A stretch of 11,686 bases of DNA from Verrucomicrobiota bacterium. GTDB taxonomy: Bacteria; Verrucomicrobiota; Verrucomicrobiia; Opitutales; Opitutaceae. Location of the stretch: the NCBI GenBank assembly GCA_023457035.1, contig JAEWNN010000205.1:1-11686 (forward strand), read 5' to 3'. Each line of letters opens with the position of its first letter. The stretch's first letter is position 1. Below the pieces are notes generated by a model. The model ran no database searches, had not been told where the DNA came from, and worked only from the letters and a program-made list of their open reading frames with translations. Below are positions 11,168 through 11,686 of the stretch, one piece after another. Position numbers and translations under genes: made by a program.

Positions 11168-11193
11168 GCGCAGGCGTGGTGGCTGACGATTCA

Positions 11194-11686
11194 TCAGAGC
11201 TCCCCGGCCTGCACGCGGAGGCAGGCGGAGTGGTGGGCGGGCCGGGTTTCTGCGAGCGGCGGGGCGTCGCCGGTGCGGCATTTCTCGACGGCGAACTCGC
11301 AGCGGGGCGCGAAGGGGCAGCTGGGCGGGAGGTGGCTGAGGTCGGGCGGGAGGCCGGGGATGGTGAAGAGCTCGGCGCCCTTCGGCTGGAGGGCGGGGAT
11401 CGAGCGCTGGAGGGCGCGGGTGTAGGGGTGCTGCGGACGCGCGAAGAGGTCCGCGGTCGTTGCGCTTTCGACGATCCGGCCAGCGTACATCACCTGCACG
11501 CGGTCGCACAGACCGGCGACGACGCCGAGGTCGTGCGTGATGAAGATCACGGCCATGCCGAGCTCGCGTTGGAGGCGGCGGATGAGGTCGAGGATCTGCG
11601 CCTGCACGGTCACGTCGAGCGCGGTGGTGGGCTCGTCGGCGATGAGCAGCTCGGGGCGGGCGATGAGGGCCATCGCGATCATCACG
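11194..11686 (-). CDS. oppD: oligopeptide ABC transporter ATP-binding protein OppD/DppD type (partial)
   Basis: Only the C-terminal 163 residues are visible; the gene runs off the right edge. The fragment opens just after the ABC signature (VMIAMALIARP) and shows Walker B LLIADEP, D-loop TALDVTVQAQILDLI and H-loop His in FITHDLGVV. The C-terminal extension has HPYTRAL, IPGLPPDL and a Cys motif SCPFAPRCEFAVEKC ... SAC. 'RVMIAMAL' and 'PGLPPDL' favour OppD/DppD over OppF. It ends in tandem stops (TGA TGA). The permease genes would be expected further upstream, beyond the window. It is the second ATPase of the importer whose partner is encoded at 9488-10483. Confidence 0.92.
   Translation of the reverse strand, partial: VMIAMALIARPELLIADEPTTALDVTVQAQILDLIRRLQRELGMAVIFITHDLGVVAGLCDRVQVMYAGRIVESATTADLFARPQHPYTRALQRSIPALQPKGAELFTIPGLPPDLSHLPPSCPFAPRCEFAVEKCRTGDAPPLAETRPAHHSACLRVQAGEL

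Overview
The window is chromosomal DNA of a high-GC bacterium, most likely a verrucomicrobium near Opitutaceae. Three things suggest this. One is a 51-residue Lys/Arg-rich protein (MSQHNSFRSA...) of a type I know from the Verrucomicrobia/Chlamydiae group. Another is a secreted protein ending in the 'DYNNDGIPN...' C-terminal module common in Verrucomicrobia. The third is a short omega subunit (65 aa, GTG start) of the form seen in that phylum. This placement rests on recognition, not on a search.

Layout. (1) 1-1676, plus strand: the end of a prophage or integrated element. It holds the C-terminus of an HK97-type prohead protease, two unrecognised small genes, a strong terminator, and a fragment of a ParB-like helix-turn-helix protein whose frame runs into a tRNA gene. 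(2) 1623-1938: divergent tRNA-Leu(CAA) and tRNA-Pro(GGG). The element lies against the 3' end of tRNA-Leu, a classic integration site. (3) 2121-4258: housekeeping block. cutA, the small basic protein and a YqaA/DedA-family membrane protein lie on the minus strand; rpoZ (omega) and smpB diverge from them on the plus strand. (4) 4334-8805, minus strand: a secreted CAP-domain multidomain protein, an OppA-type peptide-binding lipoprotein, and a stand-alone receiver-domain response regulator with its own terminator. (5) 8926-9396, plus strand: trmL. (6) 9488-11686, minus strand: oppF, then about 700 bases of repeats and a small two-helix membrane ORF, then the C-terminal half of oppD, which continues past the window edge.

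How the genes relate. oppA, oppF and oppD could form one peptide importer; the permease genes are not in the window and may lie beyond the right edge. oppD and oppF, usually adjacent, are split by a lower-GC, repeat-rich segment. TrmL modifies the wobble base of tRNA-Leu(CAA) in E. coli, so the tRNA-Leu here is a likely substrate of the TrmL encoded 7 kb away. rpoZ and smpB are core transcription and ribosome-rescue genes.

The most notable non-coding signal is a set of GTAG-headed REP-like hairpins. Two pairs are inverted (9407/9491 and 11075/11167) and there is one single copy (10732). In one pair the stems differ by compensated base changes. Several sit on or within a base or two of stop codons. 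No RAYT transposase gene is in the window. I found no CRISPR array, and no convincing new defence or metabolic system.
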